A DNA stretch of 64,000 bases from Tyto alba (lineage: Eukaryota > Chordata > Aves > Strigiformes > Tytonidae): assembly GCF_018691265.1 (NCBI RefSeq), contig NW_024881321.1, forward strand, positions 26,620,198 to 26,684,197, in the 5' to 3' direction. This document shows positions 37,201 to 50,021 of the stretch, piece after piece. The notes beneath the pieces are model-generated. The model searched no databases. It saw only the letters and a program-made list of their open reading frames with translations, and was not told where the DNA came from. Position 1 is the first letter of the stretch, and every line of letters starts with the position of its first letter. A program made the translations under genes and the position numbers.

Positions 37201-40033
37201 AATACTTTTGTAATAAAATTTGAAATATTCATTAGAAATTATGTCTTCAACTTCACTTGTATCATTTCTTACACTATTGATAGATGTTTCTGCAGTTACT
37301 TTTCAAATAAAAGCATCCTTCCATCAGAATCTGAATACTCAAAGACAGAACCTATTCCTTCTCATTGGATGTATTAGTTGTCATGAAACTGAGAAAATAA
37401 ATGACTACCAATTGACTACCCAGCTCTTCTCACCACTGCTTCTAGTCTGACTTAATTGGCTAGTAATTCCATGATGAATGCTTTTTTCCAGATTTTAATT
37501 CCTTCTTTCTATGCAGATTATTCCCAAAGAAACAGTAGAATTTTCTAAAGCATGTTAACTCTGTTTATTTCTGCATATTTGAAACAATTCTCACTGGATT
37601 TTATATACAATTCCAGTAAGTCTTTAAATCAGAATTTACATAGCCCAGAAAATCTGCCTTTTTACTGCTCCACTGGCAAAACTGGAGTAGTGTAAAATTA
37701 TCTTGTGATGGTCAAGCAAAAGATAGACCTGTTTGTTCAAACTGTTTGTCTTTGACAAAAATCTGAGGTGCTAGACTAGAAACAGTTGAGTAAAAAAACA
37801 AACCCAGAACAGCTTCGAGAAAGGTTTATGCTTCTTAACTTGATAGAAGTCAAATTTTAAATGCCCAGGTGTAAAACTAACAGATGGCCATCTCTATGAG
37901 CATTTACAGCTGGGCACTTCTTTGTCTACATGAGACGGTTTCACCATCAAGTTTGCCTTGCAGCAGCAGTATATAAAATCCCTGCAAGCCTGATAAAGTT
38001 GGTGTGCTTTAAGCATATCTAGTACACAGGCCTTACTAAAGGCAAATCATTTCAAAGGCAAATAGATGTAGGCGATCTAGATTCCTGTCCCTCCTCAGAC
38101 TAAGAAGCCATAAATCCACATCTTGAGGCTTCTATTAGAGCATCAAGATAGAAACTAGTTTCCCTTCTGTGCAATGAGGCTGTGGCAGTGTGTGTTGAAT
38201 AATACAAAGATCCAGGGGCCAGAAAATAAGCAAATCAATGTGTCTACTGGGAGATGAGTCTCCAATTTCATTCTAGCTGAGCAGGGAATAGAATCCAAGC
38301 TTTTTATTTTGTGGTTGAATGCTTTACTAATTTTGTAAACAAGTACTAAAAAATGGAAAGTGTGTTACTGCCATTTTCTCCTGATCCTTCACCAGCTCAC
38401 TTGAGTCTTTCAGCACATAGTCATATATGTGGTTTCTAGGAGCTGGATCCTAAGTGGTTAAGGTGTTTTTGTGTTTTTTTCTCTTAATTTTAGTTTCCTA
38501 AGAAACCGGTAATTCTAAAAGTATTGGGATTTCAGGTATGGGTAACTTGGCTATCTTTAGGCCTGGCACTGCATTAAATATTGACATTTTCCTTCTATTT
38601 TTTTTAGATGAAGTGGACTTTCTCTTCTTGAGTGTATTAGGATTCCCCTTCTGAGTTCCTCTCCAGCAGAGGAGAGAACAGACCTTCATGAGGTTTGGTC
38701 TTTATCTCTGAGAATGATGAATTTAAGGAGTATTTAGTGGTACCTGAAAGTATGACCAATACTCCGCCTGAATGAAAAGGAACTTCCCTTTAGCCTGTCT
38801 CTGTAGACAATATATATGTTAAAATGAGCAGGTCACTGTATGCACGTCTGTCCCAGTCTGTGAGATTTGGAACCTCTTCCTAGTCTACCCCAGCTACACC
38901 ATGAGCTCATCTCTGATGTGCATACCTTTCTCCATGGCCTGTTTTTTTAATGGGAAGAAGGAGTTGCATGGCATTCAGGTGAGTCCCCTGATCTGGACAA
39001 AAGGATCAAAACTGTAACATGCTCAGGGAGAGTATCTGCCTCATCCCCCTGACACAGGGACAAAATCTGCCAACAAAGAGCCTAGTTATGACATTTACAA
39101 AACACCAATTACAAAAAAACAACAGAAAGTGCAAGCCCCTGTACCCTGAGAATGTATACAATGTTGTATGTAAACACAAGCTACCTACCCTACAGATAGG
39201 CTAAGAGATACTGTATGTCACCGTCTTGTGAATTGCTCCTCACAAACCTACTTGGAGGAGTATCCAAAATGCTAAAAGCTGACCACAGTGTTTAGATATC
39301 TTATATTTGTATGTGCCAATGTTCTCCTGAAGAACTGAGGGCTGGTTCTACATTTTTGGTGAACGATGTGAAAGGTCTTGTAGGTTTGCCAAGTCAATCT
39401 GACCTTCTTCAACACAAAGGAAAGCTCTCTTTTTTCAGCCTGGATTAAGTCCTCAGATATAGTCATATAGATTTGTGACTGATGTGAGGGTCTCAAGAAA
39501 AGCTTTTTAACACTTCACATGTGTCTTTAGATTTTATCAATCTCTCTGCAGCTGGTATACATTTACAGAGGGCAACTGAACCTCATTACCAAATCAGTCA
39601 GGGTGGGTAGCCTCAAGTCTAGCTAACAAGCCCACTACCAAAACTGATAAAGGATACTAGTCTGGGCAGTAAGCAAGAGATGCAGATCAGAAATGTCTGA
39701 AAAGTCCAGAAGATGTGTTATGAGGGAGTTATTAGTAGACATTTGTACATTGTTTGTTTCCCTGGAACATAACTGAAGTTAGTAACATCAGATACTGTGC
39801 ACTAGTGCCTAGAGACTTTGATACAGTGAACTTCTGGAAGCTGCCAATGGGTGCTGGGACTGCGATTTCCTTTCTTGCTTGTAAATCTGAGTATAACGTA
39901 GCTATTGATCCTTGCTGGTTTTGCTTATTATGGATAAACATGATCTTAATATAAACTACAGCATCTTTGGATTAGCTGTCTTTTCAGAGTGGAAGCTGAT
40001 CTTTGCTGTTTAATATCTTTTTGGTGTTTCATG
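34281..40033. other. Unique DNA, no gene seen
   Basis: The part at 34281-34720 is less AT-rich and holds frames of 84 (-) and 123 (+) codons without recognisable domains. The remainder is AT-rich. A decayed ~35-bp tandem duplication built on AAAAGTTAATTRGCT is visible at 35489-35558. Confidence 0.55.
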
Positions 40034-40829
40034 AAATCATAGAATGACTGGGGTTGGAAGGGACCATAAAGACCATCTAGTTCCAAGCCCCCTGCCATGG
40101 GCAGGGACACTTTCCACTAGATCAGGTCGCTCAAATCCCTGTCTAACCTGGACTTGAACAATTCCAGGGAGGGGGCACCCAAAACTTCTCTGTGCAACCT
40201 GTTCCGGTGTCTCACCACCCTCATAGTAAATAATTTCTTCCTTGTATCTAATCTAAATCTACCCCCTTTCAGTTTAAAACTATTACCCTTCATCCTATCA
40301 CTACAATCCCTGATAGAAAGTCCCTCCCCATCTTTCCTGTAGTCCTCCTTCAAGTACTGGAAGGCTGCTATGAGGTCTCCCCAGAGCCTTCTCTTCTTCA
40401 GACTGAATAAACCCAGATCTCTCAGCCTGTCCTCATAAGGGAGATGTTCCAGCCCCAGTGATCAACCTCATGGCCTCCTCTGGACCCACTCGAGCAGGTT
40501 TATGTCCTTATACTGGGGACCTCAGAGCTGAACACAGCACTGCAGGGGGTCGGTCTTACAGGAGACCGGAATAGAAGGGGAGAATCACCTTCCTTGACCC
40601 AGTCACGCTTCTCTTGATGAAGCCCAGGATACAGTTGGCTTCCTGGGCTGTGAGCACACACTGCTGGCTCATAGGCAGTTTTCTATCCACTACTACTCCC
40701 AAGTCCTTCTCTGCAGGGCTGCTCTCAATCCACTCATTGCCCAGCCTGTATTTGTGCTTGGGATTGCCCTGACCTGTGCAGGACCTTGCATTTGGCCTTA
40801 TTGAACTTCATGAGGTTTGCACAGGTAAG
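40034..40829 (-). mobile_element. CR1 LINE, 5'-truncated 3' portion
   Basis: On the minus strand the element ends with the CR1 tail (CATTCTATGATTT at 40034-40046, plus orientation AAATCATAGAATG). Just before that comes the usual 3' untranslated block with GGTCCCTTCCAACCCC. A frame of 78 codons (40117-40353) gives the conserved C-terminal part of CR1 ORF2: GGRFRLDTRKKLFTMRVVRH, then NRLHREVLGAPSLELFKSRLD. Farther upstream on that strand, frameshifted sequence corresponds to the earlier reverse transcriptase C-terminal region, up to a CTCATGAAGTTCAATAAGG block near 40795-40815. It is 5'-truncated near 40829 and LTR-F begins 7 bp further on. Typical CR1 copies in birds are 5'-truncated like this. 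Confidence 0.95.
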
Positions 40830-40835
40830 TGGGGT

Positions 40836-41701
40836 TGTCATGGTTTAAACCTGGCTGTCAGCCAAACGTCATGCAGCTGCTTGCTCACTCCTTCCCCCTC
40901 AGGGATGAGAAGAAGAAGATAAGACAAAAGACTCAGGAATCAAGGTAAGGACAGGGAGGGATGACTCACCTATTATGGTCACAGGCAAAAGACAGACTCC
41001 TTTGGGAAGAAAAAGAACTTCAATTTAATTTAAATACTATCACCACCATCACTAAATTTAATAATCAGAGGACAGTAAGAAGTATAACCACAACTCAAAA
41101 ATACCTTCCCCTCACCCCTCCCTTCTTCCCTGGCTCAGGTTTGCTCCCAATTTCTCTATCCCCACCCGCTGTAGCAGCACAGTGGGGCAGAGGATGGGGG
41201 TTACAGTCAGTTCATCACCCATTGTCCTTGCTGCTCCTTCCCCCTCAAGGAGAGGACTCCTTTCACTCTTCCCCACTCCAGCACAAGGTCCCTCTCATGG
41301 GAAAATAGTCCTCCATTAACTTTCTCAGACTTGAGTCCTTCCCACAGGCTTCAGTCCTCCCAGTAACAAACTGCTCTATCATGGGCTTCCCTCAGAGTCC
41401 TCTCACCACAGGCTTCAGGGAAATGTCTGTTTGGGCACCCCTCCCCCAGCCTCTCCTCCATCTTTCTTCCATTGACGTCAGTGTTTGCAGATGTATCTCC
41501 TTACAACTCCAACTCCTCCTCCCAGGTTCCCCTTCTTAAATACCTTATCACAGATGTGCAGCCACCATCGCTAATTGGCTTGGCCTTAGCCAGAGGTGGG
41601 TCCAATTTGGATCTGGGGGAGCTTGGAGAAGTTTCTCACAGGAGGCCACAGATGTAGCCTCCTCCCTCACTACCAAAACCCCGCCACACAAACCCAACAC
41701 A
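40836..41701 (-). mobile_element. LTR-F, solo long-type avian ERV LTR
   Basis: On the minus strand it starts TGTGTTGGGTTTGTGTGG and ends GGTTTAAACCATGACA. The promoter motif TATTTAAGAAGG lies at about 41531-41542 (minus) and the poly(A) signal ATTAAA at 41024-41029 (minus). The flanks GGGGT (40831-40835) and GTGGT (41702-41706) agree at 4 of 5 positions, a likely eroded 5-bp target-site duplication. It is homologous to LTR-D, LTR-E and LTR-G but differs at the U5 end, which holds GCATGACGTTTGGCTG. No retroviral internal sequence is next to it. Confidence 0.88.
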
Positions 41702-42459
41702 GTGGTTTATACTTTTATATGCTATGTGAGTCGGGCAATACATCCACATAGTACTTAAGTTATGGAAAAGCAAACAGACTTGTCCCAAATCATCCAACTG
41801 TAAACCAGAAAATATAGCTTGTATTCATGCTGAGAAATACTTGCATATTCTAACATCTTAGAACTTTAATTTCTGAAGTATCATTACTTTACATAATGTC
41901 TTTTTAACTCCTATTTTGTTCTTTTATTTGTAGATTGTAGTGAAATTGTTAGCAGCATTGAACAGAGGTTCCTAATGTTTAGATTCCATGATCATTCAAA
42001 GAAACATATTTAGACCTAATTCTCTTCTTTACTGTCTTTTTCCCTATCATCTCCTTCAAAGCAGTCCCATTTTCCAAAGACACACAGATATATATAACAG
42101 GAGTCATAATGATCATCTGTTTTAAATGCTTAAATCCCACAATCATTCTAAGAAACTTGTTTAGATAGGAAAAGATCTCTGCCACCCCCTGGTTTGATTT
42201 GGGAGCAAGTAGCCTGGGATCTTTTCCCAGTTTAAGATGAAAAAAAAAAAAATCTGAAATATCAACATTTCATGGATGTCTAAATAAAACACTCTCATTC
42301 TAAAAAAAGAATGTGCATATGCAGACTGCACAAAAATGAAAGAAAAACATTATTTCAATTCATGTTAGCTTGACAAACCAAAAATAAGTCGCTTTCAAGC
42401 TAAAGTTGTTTATGTATTAGTTAGGAGTAAAATCAATGCAGAGCTGTGAGTATATTTAT

Positions 42460-42540
42460 AAAAAAAAAAAAAAAAAAAGGCAAACAAAAAAACAAACAAC
42501 AACAAAAAAAAAAAACAACAACCCCAAACACCCAAACACA
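42460..42540. repeat. A-rich tract with (AAC)n units
   Basis: A run of 19 A at 42460-42478 is followed by ACAA, ACAAC and CCCAAACA units. Confidence 0.8.
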
Positions 42541-44016
42541 GAAGCTCAGAACCGATTTCATCTCTGGGGTTGAGGAAAATGGAATACTGAAATAAGAGGA
42601 ACCTTATCATAGGCACAAGCTTGTTTTTAATTTTGTTTTATTTTTTTTTTTGCTGGAATACACAGCTCTTCCACTCTATTTTAAACCTGCTGACCTCAGA
42701 AGCTCACAGTATTATTACAGCAGACTAATTTTTTAATGCACACTTTCTGAAGTAACATTTTGGACAAGACAGTGGTATCCACTTAAACTAGGGCTGTGTT
42801 TGGAAACTTGAAGCTGTCAGATATAAGATAGAATAAATTCATTGTTGGTGTACTATTTATCCTTTCTTCTCTTTGTAGCCAAGTGAAAAATTCTATTTGC
42901 TCCTACAAAAATTAACACAAAATTCTTAGGGCATATCTATGAGATTTTCTCATCTTTTCTTTTTTAAGTGTTTTGGAAGTTCTCAGAGTTGGGATGAACA
43001 CTAAAGCCTCAGAACTGATACTGGAACTTTGAATTTTGCAAGTAGATGCGTCACACTGCTGATGCAACTTTGGGTAGCACACTGATTGCTCACTGTATTA
43101 CACATCTTTTATCATGTTAATTTTTTTCCCAGCTCTTTGAAATCATGATGTATTTACTGTTGTATATTTCATATTTAGGAGGGTGTTTTTTTTGATAAAT
43201 GAGGGATTTTATAAAGCTAGAATAATAGATATAAGAGAGTAGGACAGTAATTTTGATCTTTAAGGCAAATTTTATGGTCATTTCAAGTTTCAATAATGTG
43301 ACTTGAAGCTGAGTTTTTGATTCAAAGATTCAAAGGAATGATATTTCAAAATACTGATTTTGTACTTTCTGAATTACAATAAACTAATTTTCATTATTTT
43401 TTGCTATTGTTTTTAAGAAGTTCAGGATTCAGCAGCCAAAATCATTGCTTTCTACAAAATCTAACGAGCATACATAGAAATTAATATTTGAGTAAAATAT
43501 TATCTCCTACTTGTTCTGCACTTTCAACTATGCATAAGTAAACATCTGGAAAAACTTTTGTGAATACTCCTGCATAGTATGTTTGTTCTGTTAAGCCAAG
43601 GAATTAATTAAATGTAACTATTTTTCCATATTTTTCTTCAAGAAGAAAGATATTGCTACACACTGAATTCAGAATTCTGTTGAGTTCTAGCTGTTGTAAA
43701 AATTGGGTTTATTCTATTGAAACAGCGAACTGTGCTTATCCCTTCAGAAGGTAGGTTCTGTCAAAAAACTTTCGTTCATTCAAAATCAATTCCAAATAGG
43801 AGGAAAATGAAGATTTAAGGTGATGTTAAACTATTCCTGCACATTATAAAAGAAAAATACAAAGTCTTCCCTCTCTCTCAATTTCTTTTTTTTTTTTTTA
43901 TGTAGAGTCAGTGCTTTTAATGAGGTTTTCTGCTTTCTAGAGATAGACTCAGGCTAATTATTTAGCTGAAGTTTAATTTATAATCTGGCTATGTCCATTT
44001 TGCATATTTGGATACT

Positions 44017-44032
44017 ATTTGCATAAACAATG
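44017..44032 (+). promoter_or_regulatory. Candidate POU/octamer plus SOX motif pair
   Basis: ATTTGCAT is followed, after one extra A, by AACAATG. The known composite OCT-SOX site is ATTTGCATAACAATG with no extra base. A second octamer-like TTTGCATA lies at 43999-44006. Short motifs like this arise by chance in AT-rich DNA, so function is only a possibility. Confidence 0.25.
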
Positions 44033-45827
44033 CAGCTACTATTATCAGCTTTTCCCAAAAGATTACAAAAATACTAATTAATCTAATTTACATGAGGATA
44101 AAGATAGTTACCTGAGCTAATTTTCTATTATTTTTTCCTTTTTTTGCCATAGTAAAATGCCATTTTTTTTAAGATTCACACTGGAACCTTATAGAACTGT
44201 GTTCCTATAAAAACTGGTGTTTGAAGTTTTCAAAGATAGGGTTCAGTTCCCTCAAAATGGATTATTCTGTGATTATATTCCCTGAATATTAACTGATACC
44301 ATGCACCCATTCAGCTGAAAATGAAATCTTGGAGTCCTGAGCACTATAAATAGTCTCCTCTTTAGTCTTATGTTCTCACATTCATGCTCATAAATGAGGA
44401 CTTTGTGGAACAGGTTAACCCCACTGTTGGGTTTGCTTTTGTACACTGAATTCCTATTTTTTTTTTTACCTTTGTGCTTCTGGATATCTCTATATGCATG
44501 TTTTCTTCTCCAAAAAGGAGATGCAAAGCTCTTTTAAAATTTGTGTGAGTGAAAAAGCATTTGGTTAGTTGAGTGGCTAGCAGGTTTCGATAGATTTAAA
44601 TCCCTAGATGATTGACAGGTACATTCTTCTCACTTGGCATCATTGTAGTCAGTGAGCTAAAGGGTTTCAGAGAGAGTGAAAACAAAGATCATACCCAAAG
44701 GATTGCTTCTCTCAGTACCAGCGATAATAACCCTGAGTTTTATCCTAAGGCAACACACATAAAAAATGGAATACATAAATAATTTACAACTATTAAACAT
44801 TAAAACAGAAAAGGGTTTTTTTGGAGGGTATGATGTGTCAATTAAATAGAACAAACGGGAATAATGGCATACTTTGCTGTACTCTCCTATTGGCATCTGA
44901 GTAGAAGTAAGGGTGGCAACTAGAATTTCCAAAGATTGGCTTTTGAGTGGTTACTTGGGCTATAAATGTGGGCACAAATTCATATAACTCAGTTCTTCTG
45001 TTATCTGTGATATAACTTATTTCTATTTGTACACAGGTCACATTGTCTTGTGGGTTTATGGGACCTCTCATCGCTTTCCTGTTATAATAGAATTACTAGG
45101 GTTGGATACAGACAGTTTCCTGACTTTTTTGCTATTGCTGCATGTCATAGGAATCAATCATCATGATTTATCACGATGTAGAGGTGGAATGCACAGGTCT
45201 ACCTGTATGCAATACTATTTGCAGTGACAACAGCTGGATTTCCCTTCGTGTCAGGTTTCTTCCTTTTGTCTACCAAGACAAAATCTCCCAATTCCCATAC
45301 TTTTGGGACAGAACTCATGTAGTGTTTCTTGTACTGTACCCACAATAGCTGCTGTGACCATCGAGGCCTGGCACCTGGGACTCTGCAAGGATGCTGGAGC
45401 AGACTGATGATGCAGCTATCCTAATGCCAGTAGGAACAAGACTTCCTAAGGTCATGAAAAGAAAGAAAAAGCTTAAAATATCAAAGTGTCTGGCAATCTT
45501 AACTTTCCTTAAAGGTGAACTTATTTCTTTAGATGGTGGTGTTTGCCCAAACTAGTTCATGTGGTTTTCTGGGCAATTAAGTGTGAATCTCCTCAGTCTC
45601 TGTTTTTTCCTTTGCCTTTAGATACATCAAACGTGTTTTCTTTTATGGCTTTCTTCAAGTTGCAGCTTATAATTCCTGCTGTTTTCCTGAACTTTCTGTG
45701 GACTTGTTCCAATAACCTGTGCAGTGTCATGGCATTTCAGTCTTGGTCCTTCAGAGATGCCGTACTATTCTACCTGTTCCCTCTCCAGTCTGTCTCAAAC
45801 CTTCCCTGAACCCTCCCTTTTGCCGGC

Positions 45828-45899
45828 TTTTTTTTTGTGTGTGTTTTTTTTTTGTTTGTTTGTTTTTTTGTTTTTGTTTTTGTTTTTGTTTTTGTTTTT
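45828..45899. repeat. (TTTTTG)n microsatellite
   Basis: T runs are broken by G. The right half (about 45869-45899) is about five regular units of GTTTTT. The left half mixes GTGTGT and GTTT units. Confidence 0.85.
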
Positions 45900-46200
45900 C
45901 CAGAAGGAAAACAAGGAAATTAATTTTCAGTGAGAACAGGTCCCTGAATAAATAAGCATGCTGCGTTATTTCTGATGGACTAATGCACATAGTAGGAGGT
46001 GGTGGGAGAATGATCAGCTTTTGGCAATAATGTTGCAAACAAACTAGTTTTCTAGTTAATAATTTTTTTCATACAGCATTGTGGAGTAGATCCATGTTTA
46101 TCAAGAAACTATTCTCTTGTTTTCTCAGTAAAAATTACTAATGATTTTTCATTTGGTCTAATATTGAATGAAAATAGCTAAAATTACATTGTTTTAGAGT

Positions 46201-47095
46201 TGTGGTTTGAGCTCAGAGGGCAACTCATCCAATACGGTCATGGGCAAAATAGAGACTCGTTTAATACAGACACTAACAACAACAACACTTAACAGACAGA
46301 GTAGGACAGTGAGAAGTATTACTACATCTTAAAAACACCTTCCCCCCACCCCTCCCTTCTTCCCGGGCTCAGCTCTGCTCCTGATATCTCTAACTCCTCC
46401 CCCCAGCAGCGCAGGGGCAGGGAATGGGGGGTGCAGCCAGTGCTGCCACTTCTTCCATCTCGGAGCAGGGGGGAACTTCTGGAACTTCTTCCCTCTGCTC
46501 CAGTGTGGTCCCGCTCTTACACGAGACAGTCCTCCACAAACTTTGTCCAACTCGAGTCCCTCCCACAGGATGCAGCCCTTCCCAAGCTACTCCAGCATGG
46601 GACACCCCTGCATGCTGCAATCCTCCCAGTGCCAAACTACGACAGCGGGAGCTGATTCTTCCCACAGGGTCCCGGACACCTTTTGGTGCAACAACCTTAA
46701 AGAACATGAGGCCCCCCACAGACCATATGTCAGCATCTGCTCTACTGTAGACCTCCATGGGTGGAGGGCGGGCAGCCCTGTTGTCTCACCACAGAATACA
46801 GGGGGGGTCTCTTCTATGGTGCAATTTCTCCCTCCTTTCCTCCTCCATTCTTCCACTGAACTTGGTGTACACACCGTGAGGAGATGTCACAGCTCCTCCT
46901 CACAAGTGCAACTCCTCCTCCCAGGTCCCTTCTTAAATACGTTATTGCAGAGACACAGCTGATTGACTCAGTTTTGGTGCAGAGGTGGGTCTGACTTGGA
47001 GCCAGGGGAGCTTCAAAAATCTTCTCACAGGGGGCACTGCTGTAGCCATCTCCCCTGCTATCAAAATCTCCCATCACTCAGCCAAACCCAGGACA
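46201..47095 (-). mobile_element. LTR-E, solo long-type avian ERV LTR with U5 deletion
   Basis: On the minus strand it starts TGTCCTGGGTTTGGCTGAG and ends GCTCAAACCACA. The promoter motif GTATTTAAGAAGG is at about 46929-46940 and the poly(A) signal ATTAAA at 46260-46265 (minus). The flanks AGAGT (46196-46200) and AGAAT (47096-47100) agree at 4 of 5 positions and fit a 5-bp target-site duplication. It is close to LTR-G along most of its length. Compared with LTR-G about 110 bp are missing just after TGCCCATGACCG, removing the CCCTGTCCTTATC block of U5. No internal viral sequence is present. Confidence 0.9.
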
Positions 47096-47100
47096 AGAAT

Positions 47101-49849
47101 AAATATAGATTATTTTATTAGAATTAAAGTGCAGCAAGGATTTTGAGATGTTTTAATACTGGCTTTATTTATAAATAATGCCTTTTAATTCAGCATATAT
47201 ATTTTAAAGTTTATGTGTTGTAGAAAGACTTATCTCTGAAATGTTATCTCATCTTGGTTACTGCTCTGCCATTTTTGTTTAAGTGCCTCTGTGAAGTTTT
47301 AGTCTGTACTACATGAAAAAGCCACAGCATTTGAAGTAAAAACTTTTATAAAACATGAAGATGAATAGTATATTGTCAAATACCAGCAGGGCAGAATATA
47401 ACTGAGCTTCAATAAGATTTTCTCCTGCGTTTTTAAAATATAATTTTAACATACTTTAATTGATTACAAGTTTTAATTTTGGCTCCTTTTCTACATTATA
47501 TGCTAAAATGAAGGAGCCAAAAGAAAGAACCCTACATTTATAACTATTTTTAAATGGCATTATTTGAAAGCAAACAAACAAACAAAGAAATAAAAACTCA
47601 CCACAGCTCTGTGACTCTTTGGAGGAACTACGAATGTTGTAGTCATGGAGCTTTGGGGTTTTTTAATGCTAAATTAAAATGCTTTCAGAGTTTTTTTCTT
47701 GTTTTGAACCTTAAGGTTGCTCCAGGATAATACAGAGCAGCACAGAAACCAAGGAAGGCCAAACCTTTAGTTTCTTCTCTAAAAATCTCCCTGACAATCC
47801 TGATGTCAGACATTCTTGGGAACTTGTTATCCGTGTCAGTTGAGCTGCAAATGCTCTCAAGATTGCATATGTATTATGCTAGCAAATAAACCTGCTTTTG
47901 AATGTGGACACTACAGTCACAACGGTCCCTTAGCAGCAGCTGCAAGGAGAACGACTAGAAGGTTTTGAGACACTGAAATTATCAGGCATGAAACAGGAAC
48001 TATGTGGTCTGAAAGCCAGAAAAAAATGTTTATAGTCTTTGAATGAGAAGCATGGTCAGAACTAGTAAAGCAAGAATGTTGTTAATTTTACATTTTATAC
48101 TGCCTTAATTTTAATTTTATTTATTGAAAAGAAGAAAAACGAACAAGTGAGAAGAGGTCTGAAAATTTCAGATTCAAATGATTATATAAAACTAGAAGGC
48201 TGCTTAGACCATGAGAAATAAGGCATATGTAAGTTTTTCAAACATATCTATTAAGTACTCTTTAAAGAGAAAAATACATGAGAAATACTGATCTTCTAGT
48301 CTTAAAAACATAAGGCACCCATTAGTATCTCATTTACTGATTTCAGTATGATAATTTCATGCATGCAGTATGTCACTTGTACACATATATTTTCTTGGAA
48401 ATTAGGCAGAAATCATGTCTTCAACTGTTGCTGATGTGTTATTTCTTACAACTTGTATGCTGAATTGACTGCAAGTTTGGCAGATAGAGCAAACCTTGAG
48501 CTTTAGAGCAAAATCACTGGAGTGTTTGTTTTACAAAGTTTGAGAGGCTTTACTTGGTATAATGAGATGATTTACTAATGATTTAATAATGTCTGCAATT
48601 AGAAATGTGAAAAACATAGCTCTGTGTTCCCAGATTTCATACCTGTCCCTGTGAAAAATCAAGTCCTTGGTTTTACTCACTACAGATCCCATGTGTTTTT
48701 ACAGAAGCTGTATTATGCAATTAGGTCACCAATAACCTCTGAGATTCTGTGCTGTTTGAATGCTGTTGTGTTAATGCAAAATGGAATTTCATTTGAAGAT
48801 ATCCAATTTGCTAAAAGGCTTCAGAGAAAATTCTGAAATTATACTAAACTACTGTGCTTTACTGCATCCTTTTTTTATACTCCTCCGTTAGTGAAATAAG
48901 ATTGAATGGTCAGCATCGTAAATTATCTGAATCAGCTAATATTAAATTTCTGTTAATTAAACTAATTTACAACTTCACCTACTTATTTTTATTAAGGTCA
49001 TCTGATATTTTTCAGTGTTGTTTGATTAATATTCTATCTCCCCATTTACTAAATCAACTCTGAACAGTTAGTAAAATGAAATATTTCAAAGTATTCTGGT
49101 TATATCTTTTAAATCCCCCTAGCCTGTTTAACTGAAGCCACAATGTATTTTATGTCAACAAGTGACAGTCTTTACAACCTCACAATATAGTCAAGGATAA
49201 CACGTTGCATGGATATAAAGCAAATTGATTTGAAATATTGTTCTGTTATGGAAAGAATGAGTTACTGGTGTTTCTCTCAAGGGTTTGCTTCTGTACGTTG
49301 TCATACGCTACTGATGTATTTTTACATTACATACTGCCCAGTGAGTTGTTTTCTTTTCTGTTATGTTTTTATTACTGACTGAAACATAGCAAGGGTTGAG
49401 TTAAAATTTTATCATGTCAGACTGGATCAGGTCAGTGAGTAGTCTCTTTGTTGTTTTTGTTGTACTGGCCACATATTTGAACCCAAAATGGTAAGAAACA
49501 GGATAAAGAAGTCCCAGTCTCAAAGAGTACGGAATATAGACTGAAAAATGTGGTCTCAAAAAGCAGAAAATCTGAGGCTGACCAGGTGGTTTGAACCTGT
49601 TTCTTCTCTGTAGAAAAAAGGAAAGTGGTATTATTTAGGATAATGAGGAGTAAGTATGGAAAGACGGATATAAAGTTTTCTGATTTAGGATTATTGGTTA
49701 CTCTGAAAAATCTTTCCTATAAACTTTTTAATACACTGATTATCACATTTCTGTTCAGCTACTGGATCTCAGTAAAATTATATCCTGATAACCGATTAAT
49801 CTGAAATAATCTGTTTTGTAAAGGATAAGTACTTGCTTTCCTAACCTGT
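47101..49849. other. AT-rich unique spacer between LTR-E and LTR-G
   Basis: It shows no repeat family, retroviral gene or exon. Open frames are about 70 codons at most. Confidence 0.6.
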
Positions 49850-50013
49850 TATCTTGTGGTGGCTTTGTGTGGAATGGTCTGTGGTAGCAGGGGAGGGGGC
49901 TACAGCGGTGGCCCTTTTGAGAAGCTTCTTGAAAGCTCCCCCAGCTCCAAGTCAGACCCACCTCTGGCCAAGTTTGAACCAATTAGTGATGATGGCTGTG
50001 TCCCTGTGATATC

Positions 50014-50021
50014 ATATTTAA
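50014..50021 (+). promoter_or_regulatory. TATA-like promoter motif of LTR-G
   Basis: ATATTTAA followed by GAAGGGG has the same motif and position as in LTR-D, LTR-E and LTR-F. It could drive plus-strand transcription toward 51000 and beyond. Confidence 0.65.

Larger units (their letters stand above)
41707..46195. other. AT-rich unique DNA with low-complexity tracts
   Basis: No viral internal sequence lies here even though LTR-F and LTR-E flank it in the same orientation, so these two are not the ends of one provirus. Simple tracts lie at 42460-42540 and 45828-45899. A POU/SOX-like motif pair lies at 44017-44032. Confidence 0.6.

Noticed and set aside
46390..46758. Protein-coding gene on the minus strand (122 codons)
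   Set aside because: It lies inside LTR-E and is homologous to the LTR-G frame; it is part of the repeat.
40836..47095. LTR-F and LTR-E as the two ends of one provirus
   Set aside because: Each has its own flanking near-duplication, they differ considerably, and the 4.5 kb between them shows no gag, pol or env sequence.
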